A stretch of 64,000 nt of DNA from Acridotheres tristis (GCA_037013685.1 CM072886.1:2852001-2916000); one strand, 5' to 3'; shown: positions 1 through 14,733, counted from the stretch's first letter. The notes: generated by a model from the letters alone, not told the origin. Made by a program: numbers and translations.

Positions 1-2899
1 CCATCCCATGGGTAAATTGGGGTCAGAGTCCGTGTCCAGGGGAAACTCAAAAGTGCCCACAAGGCAGCAACTTAAAATAAACCCTTTGGCTGGGACAGAA
101 ATAGGTTTTGGATGTGCACATGGTGTGGTGGTGTGTCTCAGCCAGCTGGGAAAAAACTTTCCTTTAACAAATGGGAAAAGACAGTCGGAGAGGAGCCCAC
201 GATGGCTAATGTGGCATGGAGAGAGCTGGGTCACACCCTCAGTTTGTGCATTCATTCCCTTCAGCCACTGAAGGCTGGGATAATTACACCCCCCATCAGG
301 GCTTGCAGAGCTCTCAGTAATTCCAGACTCAGTATTTATATTCTGCTGTAGAAATGTGTGTGTGTTTTTCTATGGCACAGTTTTCCAAGCTTTTTCTTCC
401 AGTGGGACTGTCAGGATATCCATGAGTTGTTCAAATGCTTTGACTGTGCTCATTACTGTTAACAGCACAGACCCACCTAAGGATTGCATTGATCTGCCCA
501 AATCCCAGAAAAAAAAAGAATTAAAAATAAAAATAAAACGTTGCCATTTGCCATAAGATTGGTTTAATAGAAAGAAGAGTTTCTGAGAAACAAGGGTCAA
601 AGGCAAAGCCTAAAGACAATCAAGTCAACCTAGGCATAGGAATTTGAACTCTGAATACCAGTGAAGAGGAAGAATGGCTTGGATTGGCTGCTTTTGAGAG
701 ACTTGCAAGAGTCTGTGGGCTTTAGAAACTCATCCCTGCTCTGCATTCCCACTTTATCCCAAGGATTACATGGTAGGAGGACTTGTGTGTCTTCAGGAAG
801 GGTGGAAAGATGAAAGGCAGGATGGCACTCAATGGCAAAGACCTCCTAAACAAGGAAGAAATAGGGAAAAGCAGTCAGTTACCTGGTTTGACTCACACAG
901 CAGTCATTTCCCTCCCACAGCTCTCACTCCAACAAGATTTCTCCCATAATGTGGGGCAGTGTATCCACCAGCTCCAGGGCAAGGAGAAAACGTCCAAAAT
1001 GGTGCCAGGATTCATTTCCCATCCATGTAAGAGAGGAACAATTCACTCACATGACAGCTGGATCACAAAACCATGGAATTAGATGGTGGATGACTTTCTC
1101 CAATTACAGTTGCCCTGCATCTCTTTTTTGCCTTTGCAGGGCAGGAGAGGAGGTGGGAATCTCCTCCCCAGACCCTTCAGCTGGCCTGAAATTGAGGGGA
1201 GAAGCCCCTTAGTCTGATGGCATCCAGCAGAACTCCTCAGGGTGGACTTCAGCTTCCAAAGGATTTCCAAGGCAAACCTTTAGACTTTTGCCCCCTAAAC
1301 TGCTCCAACCTGTGGATGAACAAGACATCTATGATGGAAAGCTGTATGGTGAGCAGGGATTTTGGAATTTGCACTGGGAAAGATGTGTGTCCTGGAAGGA
1401 GGTGTCTCTGCTCAGCTGGAGAGCAACAAGGGCTCCATAAATTAAGTCTGTCCCAGCAATTAATTCACTTTTCCATAATGATTGGATCACTGGAGGTGGG
1501 AGGAAAAGAAGAGTGAGTCTGGATGATTTTCCCTGGTCTGGAAGACAAGACAAATAACAGGATTTGGCAGGTTTGAGCAAGGACATATCTTGGACAACAT
1601 TTACAGCATGAATGTGAAGAGCACCTATGGGGGCTTCAGCTGTCCTGGAATTCAGAGCCTCCCAAGCTTCTTGAGGCACAGATGGACTCCTTAAAATCAG
1701 GGACAGTTGCCACTGCCACAGAGGAGTGACATTTCTATTAGCAAAGTAGCTGCAGATCTGGATTAGGGTGTAATCCTCTTTCCTTTAATTATCCACCACC
1801 GTTGATCCATTCTAACAAATAGTTAGGAGTGGAAGGCTAATAATCAAACAAATTATTATTGCAAAGTTTGGCTCAACTGTGTATGTTTCAGTTGAGAATT
1901 ATGCTTGGATTATGGTGGAAGGAAAAATGTCAGTTTATCTGAGAGAGGGAAGCTCAAGGGAAATAAAAAAGGAACAGCTGGACATTGTTCTTTGCAAATG
2001 CAGGAGTTTTGGCTGACATTGTTGCACAAATTGAGATTTGGACATTAACTGAGCTCAGCTGGGGTAAATAGCTGCTTTCAAAATACCAAACCACCTTCCA
2101 GACTGCAGGCCTTGTAGTGCCACCGAGGTGAAATACCAACCATGACTTGGGTCTCCATCACTCTGAAATTATGTAGAGGTCACCAAATAGTTACAATAAT
2201 TTTGACTTTCATGGCCAAGGAATTGCAATGGCTGAAAAGAACATTCCCCCTCACTCAGCTGACAGAACTGGGACTATGATTTACATTATTTCAAATAACA
2301 GTTTTACCAAATGTAACCTCCAGTCTTTTTAACACACTCTCTCTCTCTCTGTGCAGCGTGAGGAATCTGAAATGGGACTGAGATGGGGAGTAAATAGGCA
2401 AATTCAATAAAATGGCACCAATTAAATGCAGGTTTATTTCAGATTTTCCAGTGGATTGGCAGTTTGAAATATTTTGTTTACATTTGATATTTCCTACTCC
2501 TAAAAAAGCAGCAATGTCAGGGATATATTGTGTTCACAGAAAGAAGTAAGGTGGGTTAGAGTATCTCTAGAATATCTCCTGCCATGTGGATATTCAATAC
2601 CACACAAGATTTGAATGGAAACTTCTGGTGCCTCATCCTACCTCAAAATACAGCTGAATCCAAATTCTTCAAGGTGTTAATGTGGCAGTGTTTGTTTTTA
2701 TTTTCTATTTTAACCTGTTGGAAAGCCACATATAAAGCATGCTACAACATTTTCCAGCCTTCTCAAAAAGATGAGGATGACAGTTCCAGGTAGAGCCATT
2801 AAGGTGGTGAACCAGCAGTTTTTTTCATGGGGTGACATTGTTCCTTAGGCTTACTTGATGAAAAAATTAAACCTCTTAGGCTTTGTAATGAAAGATTTG
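1..2899. other. Intergenic DNA, no recognised gene
   Basis: I read both strands. The open frames here, including a 116-codon minus frame at 1679-1329, have no recognisable domain, and no splice-flanked conserved segment stood out. Confidence 0.5.
2334..2351. repeat. Short CT repeat
   Basis: A short run of CA then CT dinucleotides, about seven CT units. Confidence 0.8.
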
Positions 2900-3110
2900 C
2901 CTTCCTGCCCTGGATTGTGTTTGCAGTTCTCCTTTGAACTCTCTCCATTGTTTAGATGACTTTTCTGAAATGTGCTCCAGAGCTGGACACATCATTTAAC
3001 AAGTTTTAAATGGAGCAGTTTATAGAGGCAAGGTCACTTCCCATCTTCTACTGAATGTTCTCCATGTACATCCAAAAGTTCCACTGGTTTTTATTTTTGC
3101 AATAGTTCCC
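2900..3110 (-). mobile_element. Old, diverged CR1 fragment
   Basis: Shows decayed CR1 landmarks in minus sense: a segment like the CR1 TCTGGAC-CTCTCCA block, then GTGCTCCAGAGCTGGACAC and a GGCAAGGTCACTTCCC block. Divergence is high, so it is probably an ancient insertion; edges are approximate. Confidence 0.5.
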
Positions 3111-4935
3111 ATTGAGAAAGTTATCAGTGCCTCATTTGCCACTTGCCAGATAAATGTATCCCCTCCCACACACAGAACTTGCAGTCTCGTCTCCCAGACA
3201 TTTTAGCCTCAGTTTGACTCTGCTAAAACAACTTTGATTGGACTGTGAATAATTAATCATTCCTTTCCTATTGATTATTTACTAACTTGTCTTTCCTGTG
3301 ATACCAGAAAACTGAACTCACAGAGGTATTCTATTCTCATGGGATGGTTCTTAATCATTAGACAGCACTGAACCAACATTAACTTTAGTTTTTCTCTCTT
3401 CAGTGCTTCCCTGAAGCCCAGAGAACTTGAAAGATCTCTGGAACATTTGATAGCATAAAATCATTGGCTGACAGGACAAAACACTTCCAAAAGGGTCTCT
3501 TCTGCTGACCACACAATGTGACCTATTCTTGATGAAGGGTCCTTCATTTTCCCATCAGAACAAACAACTGCACTGCTGTTGGCTCACTGAAAAACATTCT
3601 GCCCAGTTTTTCCAATTTTTGAAATATAATCTTTATTATTTCAGTACAAGATTAACCTTACTTTTTGGTTTATCCACTTCATACAGTTCTGGAGGCCTTT
3701 TCAGTTCTCTCCAATATCTACAGAGTTTAAAGTAAACAATTTCTCAGCTCCCTGTGTCCCTAACTCGTTCTGTGGAAGGTTCCTGCAGACTGCTATTATA
3801 TTTATTTCTTTGGGTTTTGAATATGTGCTTTGTTTTTCCACCTCTGGGGTTCCCAATGTTTGTATGCTCCCTGTCTGCCCTTATTTCTTGACCCTTTTGC
3901 ACTCAGGTGAAATCTGTAGCCACACTGGGAAAATCAAAAAAATTCAACCTCAGCCCTTCATACCCTTTGCAAGTGGCCAGCAGTTCATGGGCAACTGGAT
4001 TCTTTGGTTCCTGAAGGTTTATCAACACAAAGAGAAACGCTTTTAACTCCACACAAAACCTTCCAAAGTTTTCTTTCTGAATCTTTATGCCAAAAGCTAT
4101 AGTTCCAAACAAAAGGTAAACAACAAGCAATGGTGAAATTATTTTTGTGACCCCCCACACTGTGTCTGGGTGGTTTGGAGAGTGGGTGAGGATTGCCTGG
4201 GGCTCGAGGCTCACACTTCTGTCCTTCCATGTGCTCAGCAAAACTCCAAAACTCTCCAGTTTCATTTTCACTCCTGCTAAGGACAGCAGTCAGAGCTCTT
4301 GAGAGGCTGGGGCTCGGGGTCTCTCAGGGTAGCTGAGGCTCAGATTTTGGTCTTCTAGAGGCTCATTTGCATTGACTTTTCCAGAATAAACACTCTGAGT
4401 GAATTACTACAGCCATAAAATCTGTGAAAGAAGGGGACACTGAGCCCTAATGCAGAGTCCTAAATGATAAAGATATTCTGTAGGAAATTTTGCTTGCATA
4501 GTGGTGGGTACTGAATTGTCCAGTGAGTACATACATTGCCAGTAAACAAAAGTCTTTATATCTTTGGCAGGATCACATAAATAACATTTCTCCTAGAATA
4601 ACATGTTCTTGAACTGTTTCTCCAGTGTATTCTCTGCACATATGCTTCCTATTAGTTGCAGACAGGGAAATCTTACCCAAGAGCACTTGTATATGCAATT
4701 TACTGAGGTGAAAGGGACAAAACTGAGGGGTTTCTGACACGATCTTAGAGTCTGGGTTGAAAACTTTCTATCTGCCCCATGTTTCTTTACATCTGTGCAT
4801 GTATTAAAGGACATGAAACCTGGGCAAGACTTTAGATGCTGTAGCACCACTTCAAATAGTGTTGATCTCTGTGATAATTCAGCAGGATGGGGTGAAGCAG
4901 AATATCAAACACAATTATCATTGTAACAGTGTTAC

Positions 4936-5025
4936 AAAATAAAATAAAATAAAATAAAATAAAATAAAATAAAATAAAATAAAATAAAATAAAATAAAAT
5001 AAAATAAAATAAAATAAAATAAAAT
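4936..5025 (+). repeat. Pentanucleotide microsatellite (AAAAT)18
   Basis: Eighteen uninterrupted copies of AAAAT. The purity suggests a young, length-variable array. It directly abuts a CR1 scrap on its right. The Phe/Ile/Leu/Tyr-repeat open frames read across it on the minus strand are an artefact. Confidence 0.97.
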
Positions 5026-5085
5026 AAAGAATCCCTCTGGAGGCCGAGAGAATTGGGGTTGTTTAGCCTGAAGAAGTGGAAGGAT
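5026..5085 (+). mobile_element. Short CR1 scrap in plus orientation
   Basis: Contains the CR1 block GGGGTTGTTTAGCCTGAAGA followed by AGTGGAAGGATGAC, truncated on both sides. It abuts the AAAAT array. Confidence 0.65.
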
Positions 5086-6182
5086 GACATTTTTGTGGAC
5101 TGAAGGTACTGAAAGATGGAAATGCACCCTGTCCCAGCACAGCATCCAAGACAGGGGATGCAAACCATTCCCTGGAAGTACCAACTTCTCCCTAAAGAGC
5201 TGCTCCTTCATTTTCAGATGGCTAAAGGTGGTATGCATCCTGAGCTTTACATCAAGCTCAGTGCACATTTTTCCAGCACTGTTTCTCTTCCTGGGAGAGG
5301 ATGGAATATAACTCATCCATAAGGAATCACTTCAGCCTCTCCTAAATCCCTTGGGAAGCCTCTTTGGCACACACAGACTCATGCCAGCACTTTCCACCTT
5401 GACAAACATGCAGAACTGGCACAATTGCACTCCAAGCTTGGAAACATAATTAATGGTGTGTCAGAATGACTCACAGCATCCCTTACCTCATGTTTCCCCT
5501 TCTACCTCTCAACTCTGCCTCATTTTCCAGCTCCTGTCCCTGTGCAGGTGGCACACAGACCTGTCCACTCGGGGTTCTCACCCTGCTCAGTGTGGCTTCT
5601 TCTCTTCACCTGCCTTTGAGGAACTAGAGATGAGCTGAAAAATTCCACAGTTCTCAAGGCTTCTATGTTACTGGGAAAGACTTCCATGTCATGAGTCATC
5701 ACACCTTATTCCATATAACATATTATTTAATATTACTTTTCCTGTCCATCCACAGAAGGGCAGATCTCATTTGGGCTCTTATTGTCTCTCTTATCTCAGA
5801 TCTTATGGTAAACAACCTTGTCTTGTTATCTTGGCTACCTTGCTTTGGGAACATCCAAATCCCAAATCCTCCCTGTTTCCTTAACTGGGAGTTATAGATC
5901 TGTTGTCTTCCTCCTCTGATCCCTCATCTCATTCCTTTCCTATCACATGAAAAAACCCTGCTTGTTTTCAATCTGAGGAACTTTCATTATCTTCTTTTCA
6001 ATCAGTATTTACAAGCTGATAGAAAACTCTTAGCAGGCAGTGAGGACAAACATCTCCATGTATTTGTTTCATTTCCTCATGATCTCATCTTAGACTTTTT
6101 CTCAGGTTATGTTTTATACACAAAAAAATATTATTGTTTTTTGTATTCTGAACAATTTTATTGTTGTATACACTCTGCTCAT

Positions 6183-6252
6183 TCATAGAATGCCAGCGTG
6201 GTTGATGCTGGCAGGGACCTCTGGAGGGGATCTTGTCCATCCCTGCTCCACA
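6183..6252 (-). mobile_element. CR1 3'-end fragment
   Basis: Begins TCATAGAATG and continues GCAGGGACCTCTGGAG and GTCCATCCCTGCTCC, the reverse complement of a CR1 3' terminus, 5'-truncated after about 70 bp. Confidence 0.7.
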
Positions 6253-6933
6253 AAGGATGATGGTTCAAATCTGTGACAATAAGAACAATACAAATCTCAG
6301 TATTTTCTTTGGCTAGAGGTTTCAGAGGGTCAGTAAGTTCCAGAAGCCCAGGTAATTTGGTTTCTCACAGCCTCACTTCATGTGATGCACCCTTAGATTC
6401 CACACGAGACAATACTTGGGGGTAAAACCTAACAGTGCAATATTGTGATTGAAATATGTCTCCATGGTAATTTTTTTTTTCTGAAGTATTATATTTTCCT
6501 GTTATTGGAAGTTCTATAATGTCTCTTCCAAGACCAGCTAGGAAATGATAAAATGTTCACATCTTAAACTAAACAATCCATTGATTCTGCCAAAAGAAAC
6601 ACACCTACATACTGAAAAACTCATTACCTATGTGAAAGTGTATGAACTTGTTAGGAACACCATGATTTATAGCTTTCTTTTTTTATTAAGGAGGATTTCT
6701 GGTGGCATTCAGCTCAAAAAATCAGAAGTCTCAGTGTTCATATTTACATGTAAACTAAGTTCCTATGATCCTTATATGTTGAGATCTGGGATTTAATTCA
6801 GTTACCTTAATATAAGTACCAAGGCACCATGTTTTTGTGTCAAGGGGAATTTATTTTATTTGGGATTCCATTTCCCATCTGACAATCAGTTGTTAGTCCA
6901 TAAATTTGTAGATCCTGTACAATGCCCACCTTT

Positions 6934-7043
6934 TCACAGAATCACAGAATAACTAAGTGGGAAGAGATCTCCAAGATCATGAAGTCCAACCCAGTCCTAA
7001 CACCTCAACTAAACCATGGCACCAAGTGCCACATCCAGGCTTT
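6934..7043 (-). mobile_element. CR1 3'-end fragment
   Basis: Starts TCACAGAATCACAGAAT, then AGATCATGAAGTCCAACCC and GTGCCACATCCAGGC. Closely matches the copy at 30797, so the two belong to the same CR1 subfamily. Confidence 0.9.
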
Positions 7044-7961
7044 TTTATATATTTTTTTAAATGTAACCTATATTTCCATATAGGTTTATCCCAAATGACA
7101 TTAGACCTCATCTTCAGACAACTCAATCAAGGGGTAAAACTGCTGGAGCTTAGGGAGTTTTGAAGACTGCCTTGAGGAAAATGCACACATTTGATCAGTT
7201 TAATTATTCTCTAGACTCCATTGATTACATAGCTGGATATCCACAGACTGCAGTGGGAAATGGGACACAATTCCATGTAAACATCTAAATATCTAAATGT
7301 CTTAATCCTTCAGATGAAACCCATCACATATTTCAACCTGCTTACAATTTTGCTGTCTCCAACCCATTATATTTCTTGACAAGTCGGAGTTTCAAGTAAT
7401 GGCTGGGAAAAAAACACATGTGGAAGAAAAATACCAAATATTTTGAGAGTTTTTGGTCAGGTTTTTTTTAAGCAGAAGGTTTGGAGACGTTACAAGGGAA
7501 GTGCAATCAGTATATATTAGGGTTTGTTCAACAGCCAAATGCTGTGGACAATTCCAATTATATACAAAACTGAAAGAGTCATATGGACAGGCCAGTTTAT
7601 TTCTTGTTCCAAGAAACTTCTCCAAAATAATACGTGGATGCAAACACTGAAAATGGAAATACATTCAGTTCAAACTATTATTAGTGTCTTTTAATTGCAG
7701 AGTTTATATATCGATTGTCTTTTAGTTGTAACATTTATTTATCAGTTGTACATGTGCTTATTTCTATACTTCTTTTTATAAGAGTATTTATATTTCTCTC
7801 TCCAACTTGAATTTAGATCTCTTCATTGTGGAGAGTTATTTACTACCCTTGGAAAACTGGTCCAAGATCTGACAGATCTCACGATTATAAAGCTGTTTAT
7901 TGCATTAAGCTTAAATTACTTTTTTTTTCTTTCATGTTGTTTTATCCTCCTGGTGATGTTC

Positions 7962-8029
7962 TTAGAATCCTAGAATGGTTTGGGCTGGAAGGGACATTAA
8001 AGATCCTCCAGTTCCAACTCCTCTGCATT
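7962..8029 (-). mobile_element. CR1 3'-end fragment
   Basis: TTAGAATCCTAGAATGG followed by GGGCTGGAAGGGACATTAAA and a CCAGTTCCAA block, typical of the last about 70 bp of CR1 in reverse. Confidence 0.88.
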
Positions 8030-11000
8030 AATAGCACTGGGTCCCTTTTTCTCTGTTGCACTTATCTGCCTCAATATTTTATTCTTAGGCCCCTACACCA
8101 TTGCTGTATTAGGTTATTTATAAAACTTTTTTCTTCAATTTTAGCCCTTGCTGTTTCTCTGGATTCATTCCTGTCTCCATGTAGAAGTTTTACATCTAGA
8201 ATAATGTCGTTCACAATAATTTTTTTCCAGCCATGACATGCCAGATTTAACTATTAAGACTCAAAAACATCTTTCTGTGGATTTCCTGCCTGTATTTTAG
8301 GATTATGATATTGCTGTTTCCTGCACACTTAGCAACTTTCATCATTGGACAGACATGATAAACCTCAGTGCCTAAGGTCTGCCCTGCATCATCTTTAAAT
8401 CCAGTTCTCTTCTGTCAGGAGCTGCATCTATTCTGAAGAGAAATGAGGGGTTCTGCATAACCTTTTCCATCATGGATCTACAGTGCCATTTGGCAAAGCA
8501 ATATGCCAGCTATTCACGAGAACAAAAACACAGTGAACTCAAAATATCCACTTTTTTTTCCCCCCCTTCTTACCACAGGTTAAAATTAGAATAAAATAAT
8601 CGGCTAGATATAAACTTGGTGAACTTACAGTTTCCAGCTGCATTTTTCCTTCACCACCTGAAAATGTGATGTTTGACTGTCCTGGGTCTAGTTCTGAACC
8701 TTTTTACCCACATGTGAATAAGCAAGAATCCTGTGGAAACTGAGAACTTACAGAAATGTGGGCATAATAATTCAGGACCCTTCCAGGATATTTTTTGCCA
8801 GCACAGATTTTCCCAGGACAATAAATGGAAATGCTCCAGGAGAAGAAAACAATGGTGGTGCACTGTGAAGGAATAATGGAGAAAAAGCATTTTTGGTGGT
8901 GAAAAGGGCTGGGGCTGTGAGATTGCCCTTCTCATGATTCATGATGCTGCAACCAATTCTCTAAAAAACAGAATAATGATCAATGGGGCATTACACAGCA
9001 ACTTATTCCAAGGCTGGGTCGTTTTCCAAGGGATTCTCAGCTTCACCCTGCCTGTGGTGTGAAGACTTTGGCCCTGGGCCTTTGATTCAAGCCTAAAATT
9101 GCTCTCCAACGATGCTCCTTCCCAGGGCAGTTCTGCCACAGACTGAAATTGCAGATTCATGGTTGGTTTTTCTGCCACTGACCACAACAGGCCATGGCCT
9201 GCAGCAAAACCTGTATTCAGAGAGGTTAAATAACATATACAATTTCTTTAGAGCAACAACACACCATGAAAAATATACCATAGGCCTTCCTTGCTATGTG
9301 GCAAATCCACATTAGCACAGCAGATCTCCTGTGCAGGGGCACAAGAAAACAGGCTTAGGAAGAAAACCATTGATTTTAGGGGGCCACACCATTTTTCTTT
9401 TTTAAATTATTACTAGGACTGGCACAGGGTGAAAAAAACACTAATTTTGCTGAGCTTCTTGCCAACTATCTTTAAAATTTAAATTACAGCAAAATAGTCA
9501 CGATAGCAATTTCCATGATGGCAATGCACGGAAATAAAGTATGAGATAAGAGACAAAACAGAATCCTAGAAGATAAGAAACAGAAACTAATCAGTGATCC
9601 AGGGCCTTGTGGATGATACAGAGTGAAGGCAGATTGCTTGCATTGTTTTGAAGGTTTCAAAATAAGGAGAAAATAGTTATTTCAGGCTGGGGTTTAACTG
9701 GTATTTGGAAGACTTCCAGTAGTCACAGAGTGATTGAGCCTTGTGCTTTAAAATAAAATACAAATGGCTTGACAAACCACTGGGAATTTGAGCAGCCAAG
9801 GAAAAGAGGTGGGGAGGGGCTGGCAGAGGCACATTCCTGACTCTCATCTGGATGGGAGGTAAGAGTGCACCAGTCCTTGGCTGGTGTCAAGGATTTCTTG
9901 TAAAAACAAATCTGGGGGGGTCCACAGAGGTCTCAAGCCTTTCCTGGGTGATCCAAGAGTCCTCCTGGCTCAGTGTCCCCTGCTCTGCACACCCCCTGTT
10001 TCTGTAAAAGCATTCAGAAATTCTGTTTGTATTTTGAGCATGATAAGTTACAAATGTATAAGGCAGATATTCTTTAATGGGTAAGAATTCCAATGCTAAG
10101 AATTCCAGTGCTGTTTTCCAGGATTTATAAATACACTTATTCCATAGAGAGACTTAAAGCCTGAAAAGATTTTAAAAATAAAATCATTAGAGCAATTTAA
10201 AACAATTTTAAAAAGAAAGACTCGAAGGTAGGATGATGCAGATATTGATTTTGGCTGAGTTGTCAGTGCCAAGAGACAGATGGCACTCACTGACTCATGG
10301 TAATAATCACAGAGATCAGCTTTTAATACACTGATTGTCAACATGCAGAGAAAAGCATGATCAATAATCTATTGCTATTTTCTATTCTTTTGGAATATTC
10401 TGATGGAAAGTTCTGATGGAAAATAAGGATCACTGGGGCTGTGTAACTACACCAGTGGTAGTGTTCAATGGATCATGACCCCACGTGATGACAGAAAACA
10501 CATTTTTAACGGTTTATTTCAAATTTTTCTGCATTCTCCTCCATATTCAGAAGTGACTCTGAGACTACAGAGCCTTACTAAAATCAAGGGCCTGTAAAAG
10601 TCCCCACAGCACTTCCAGAGTGTGTGCTGTTTGAGGCAGTTTGTGAATCACACCACATAGGCTCAGCTTCTCTACCAACTCAGTGGGGAAACCAAGGCCA
10701 AAATATCAGTAGGAATGTAGCTGGATGCCTTCCAAAAGTTCAGGTGAGAAACCAGTGAACTCCAGCATCCCAGCCTGTAACAACCAGGTTCTAGCTTCAG
10801 TGCTCTAGCCAAGATGTTTGGTGGGTTTAAATCCTTCCCTGGTGTTTCTGAAAAGTAATCAGCCTACCTTTCCAGGGAAAAAAAATTGTGGAGACAGCCA
10901 CGCCATGTTAGAGATGATGGATGGTAGAAACTTTATTACAAAAATGGTTTTCTGCAGGAGACACACCCCAGGACCTGGACCTGTTGAGTTTTCTTGTACA

Positions 11001-14000
11001 AACACAGGAAGTTTCAACCAGCTGGATCCACAAGGTGTGGCAGGAGGATGGGATGGTGGGAGCTGGAGCTGGAGCTCTCCTGTGGACTTCCATCAGGATT
11101 GCTTCCAGTTCTCCTGGGCAGGCAGAAGGATGATGAAATGGAATATTTCCCATTCAACCAATTGTGCCACAGCAAAAATATCAAGCTGGCAAGAAAATCA
11201 GCAGCAAAAGAAATTATGGATGAACATCTTCAGGGCAGACTTTTGATTTGAGAGATTCCTGTCTCTCCTGCAGGGGAGGGCAGATTACACAGCTCCTGCC
11301 CCAAAGGCTTTTTCCTAAATACTCCAGAGGAGAAGCTCTGCCCCACTGCACTGTAATAATCTCTCCTTTTCCCTAGCAGGCTGCTGTGGTTTTCCATTTC
11401 CTCTAGCTGGCTTGGCCACGGGGCTTTTGCATTTTTTCCTTTTCCTTTTATGTAACATGAATATCAGGTAGTAAAGATGAAGTGGTTTGATGTCTGGCTG
11501 ATGCATCACCTGGGTTTAATAACTCACAGAGCCAGTGTGGGGCATTAGAGGGGGTAGGATGGGCATGAGAGATGATTTCCAGATTCTTTCTCTTCCTATT
11601 GTGTCCAGAGTTCAAAAGCAACAAATGCCAGAGTCTGCAAAATGCAAAGTTTCTCTACTTTTCTCTACTTTTGGCTTTTCCCTCACACTGGACCAATAGA
11701 GCAGTAGTAGCTCACAAGTAGTGTACTAGCAATAGTTACTGGTAAACAGCAGAAATATAATCAGGAAGAACTAAAAAAATTCCCATTATGGCAAGAATTG
11801 GTTTATATAGTACAGGAGGTAGGAATAAAGGAGTTTTGAGTCTTTTCTGACCACGAAAGCCAATGAAGTCTAATGCAGCTTGAAATCCCTCAGGCACACC
11901 AAACAAAGCACCCAAAGAGGAACAGCTGGATTAAATTTGACTTAAAAGCCACCATAATTGGCACTGGCCAGTAGTCTCCAGCACAGGGATGAGCAGAGTG
12001 ATTTTTCCAATGGCATAAATCACAGCCTGGTTTGAGTTTTGATGCCACTATTTCAAATTGATGAGCTGATTGAGAAATTTGCTCTGATCTTGCTGAATGC
12101 AATAAATTTGGCCATGAAGGAGTAGCCTTACATGTGCATCCCCATAAATTAGACTGAGATAACCACACAGGTTTATTGAACATACAGCAGCCTCTTCATT
12201 TGCTGAGAACCACAGCCTGATTTCAAAAGCTTTCCTCTGCTGAAATCTTCCATATCCTGTCCTTAATCTCTTAAACCATCTCAAGCCTGGAGCACAAATA
12301 TTAGAGGAAAACAGGGAGATGCATTTTCATTCTGTGTGTTTCCTCTGCGTGGATGTGAATGGCATTCACAATCTCTTCACTGGCCCATGTGGTTTTGTCA
12401 GCATCTGTTTCTTGGAAGTGAAGTGAGTTGCATGACCTCTTCCATAATTAAATTCAATTCACTGCTGTTAAAAAGAATCCATATCATATTCTTACTTCAG
12501 TAAATGCATAAAGCTCCAGCTCACAGTTACCTTTTCCTCTCCTTACTTTGTTTCTCCCATTACAGAGATGTTCCCAAACTTCAGTGCAAGCATGGCCAGG
12601 AATATTTAATTTCAAAATACATATATATTACTCTTCAGATAATCCCCACTATTCCTGTGCCATGCTTTACCTTAAACAATTCTTTTTCATTCCTCCATCT
12701 TTCTGCAAAGTTATTACAAAAAGAAAAAAAAGGCCAAAACCTTTCTCAATCACTGCTTTTAGCCAAGCTTTTATATTTTCTGCTTTGCAGCCAAGATGAC
12801 CAATTTAAAACAGACATAGAACAATTCTAGAGAGGAGACCTCTATACATGCAAGATTTAGAAAAGTTTATAAAGGTGAGCTTAGGGCTCAAATGAAACTG
12901 TATTTCTGCTAAAGTTCATCCTGTCCCTTAAGATACACTTTTAAACTGTCTAAATTTCTAAAAGTCTCACAGTTATCAAGGATTCCAGTACTGAACTCAA
13001 GCAGCCAGCCTGGTTTCTCAGGCTAATCCAGACTATTTCCACATGGTGCATCCTTAGGTATCGTGTGAAGAATCTGATAAAGTTCTCATGCAGTATGAAT
13101 GGCACTTTATATGAAATAAAACCATGCTTAGGGGGAAATAATATAATTATTTCCCAAATTCTTTTACCCAGTATAAATTTGGTTAATATTCTTCCCAGGA
13201 AACATTTTCTTCCCTTTTTCCTCTTGCTGCCCATATTCCTGCTCACACTAGGTGGGTACCATGTCCAGCCAACCCTTCTTTCATGGCAGATTCAAAAAGT
13301 GTTTCATTCTCTTGTTCTTTAAGGACCCGAATTAAATTTTTAACAATGTCTTTTCTGGCCCCTAACTAAGAAAATCAGGTAACCTGTTTCAGACCTCAGC
13401 TTGTACTGCCCATTGAGATAAATAAATTGAATTATTCATCTCAATCAGCAGTGTGTAATATGAGCAACTCACGGAGCAGATTCCCCTGGCTAGTTTAGGA
13501 TTTGGGACCTGCACAGTCCAGGCACACTGGGCAGGATGAAGAGGAAGATGGTGACCCATAAAAGCTCATATCCCAATTTACATCACATCTTAACCATGGC
13601 AATGCAAATCCTCCTGCCTTCAGCCCTCTCTTCTCCTTGGCTTTGAGACACAGAGCACAATCTGAGATGTGCTCTGGGCACTGTCCTTGGATGCTGACCA
13701 AGACTGCCCAGCACTTTGGTGCTCTCAGGAGTTTTCCACTGAACAGAGAGAGGCAGGATATTGGAGGCAAGATTCAGTCCCCCCCGTTTCCCAGCACTGA
13801 ATCAAACAAAACCTTCTTCCACCCACACATTGCTGTCTCAGCTTAACAACAAAAACAACCTGCCAATCTCTCCCCACACAGAAAGCTTTAGAGTTTTCAT
13901 CAAAAGTAAAGACACCGCAAAATTTCTCAAGCCCACCAGGCACAAATTGTCGTAATTCCTTTCGAATTATCTGCTGTTATTTTCTTTGAAATCACTGGAT

Positions 14001-14220
14001 GAATCAGATGAGAAGTGAGGGAGTGGGGCATTTCCTGTACCAAAAACATGCCACAAATAAAGACAAGAAAGTTTTGCTGCTCTCTAGAGCAGCACCTGTC
14101 AGCCAGAAATGTCAAAATTTCTGAGCACAAACTTTAGTCCAAAGAGTCAGGGAGATAAAAGCAAATAGGAGCCTTTAAATGGCATTATAGGTGTGGGGGA
14201 GATTAATTTGGGGAAGGCCA

Positions 14221-14314
14221 CCAACAAAAAAACAAACCAAAACAAGAAACAAACATACGAACAAAAACTCACAGAAAAAACCAACCAAACAAATAAATAA
14301 AATTTAAAAATTTA
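14221..14314. repeat. A-rich low-complexity tract
   Basis: Imperfect CAAA/ACCAA/AAATA units over about 95 bp. No retroposed gene body adjoins it, so it is simple low-complexity sequence. Confidence 0.8.
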
Positions 14315-14682
14315 AGGACCCACTGAAAATAGAGACAAGAAAAGAGACAGGAAAATAACAGAGATTCAATCTTGATAAAGCTGAGACAGCTGCAAAAAAG
14401 AAAATCAACCAAAACATTTGCACTTACAAGGAATGAAGAGAACTAATGATGAATACTCAAAATCTGATGGAAAGAATAGGGCAGAGCAAGGTATTTAGGT
14501 ATTCCCATACCTGCAGCCATGGGGCTGTGCTGACTTCCTAGAAGCAAGCTGGAAAAGATAATGAATATTAACAAAAGGCTCATGAGACTGAGTAGTTTAT
14601 CCAAGCTGCAGGATAGGAAGGGCTCTGGGGTATTATATGATTTAATGATGTGGTAAAATAACAGAATCAGGAACTTCTTTGA

Positions 14683-14733
14683 ATTATATATATATATAGT
14701 AATCATATATCACATATATATATTTATATATAC
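14683..14733. repeat. AT-dinucleotide-rich tract
   Basis: Several TATATATA runs separated by short interruptions. Confidence 0.85.

Noticed and set aside
4918..5316. Minus-strand frame with a long Phe-Ile-Leu-Tyr repeat
   Set aside because: It is the AAAAT array read as protein; a 5-base unit read in threes gives a five-residue repeat.
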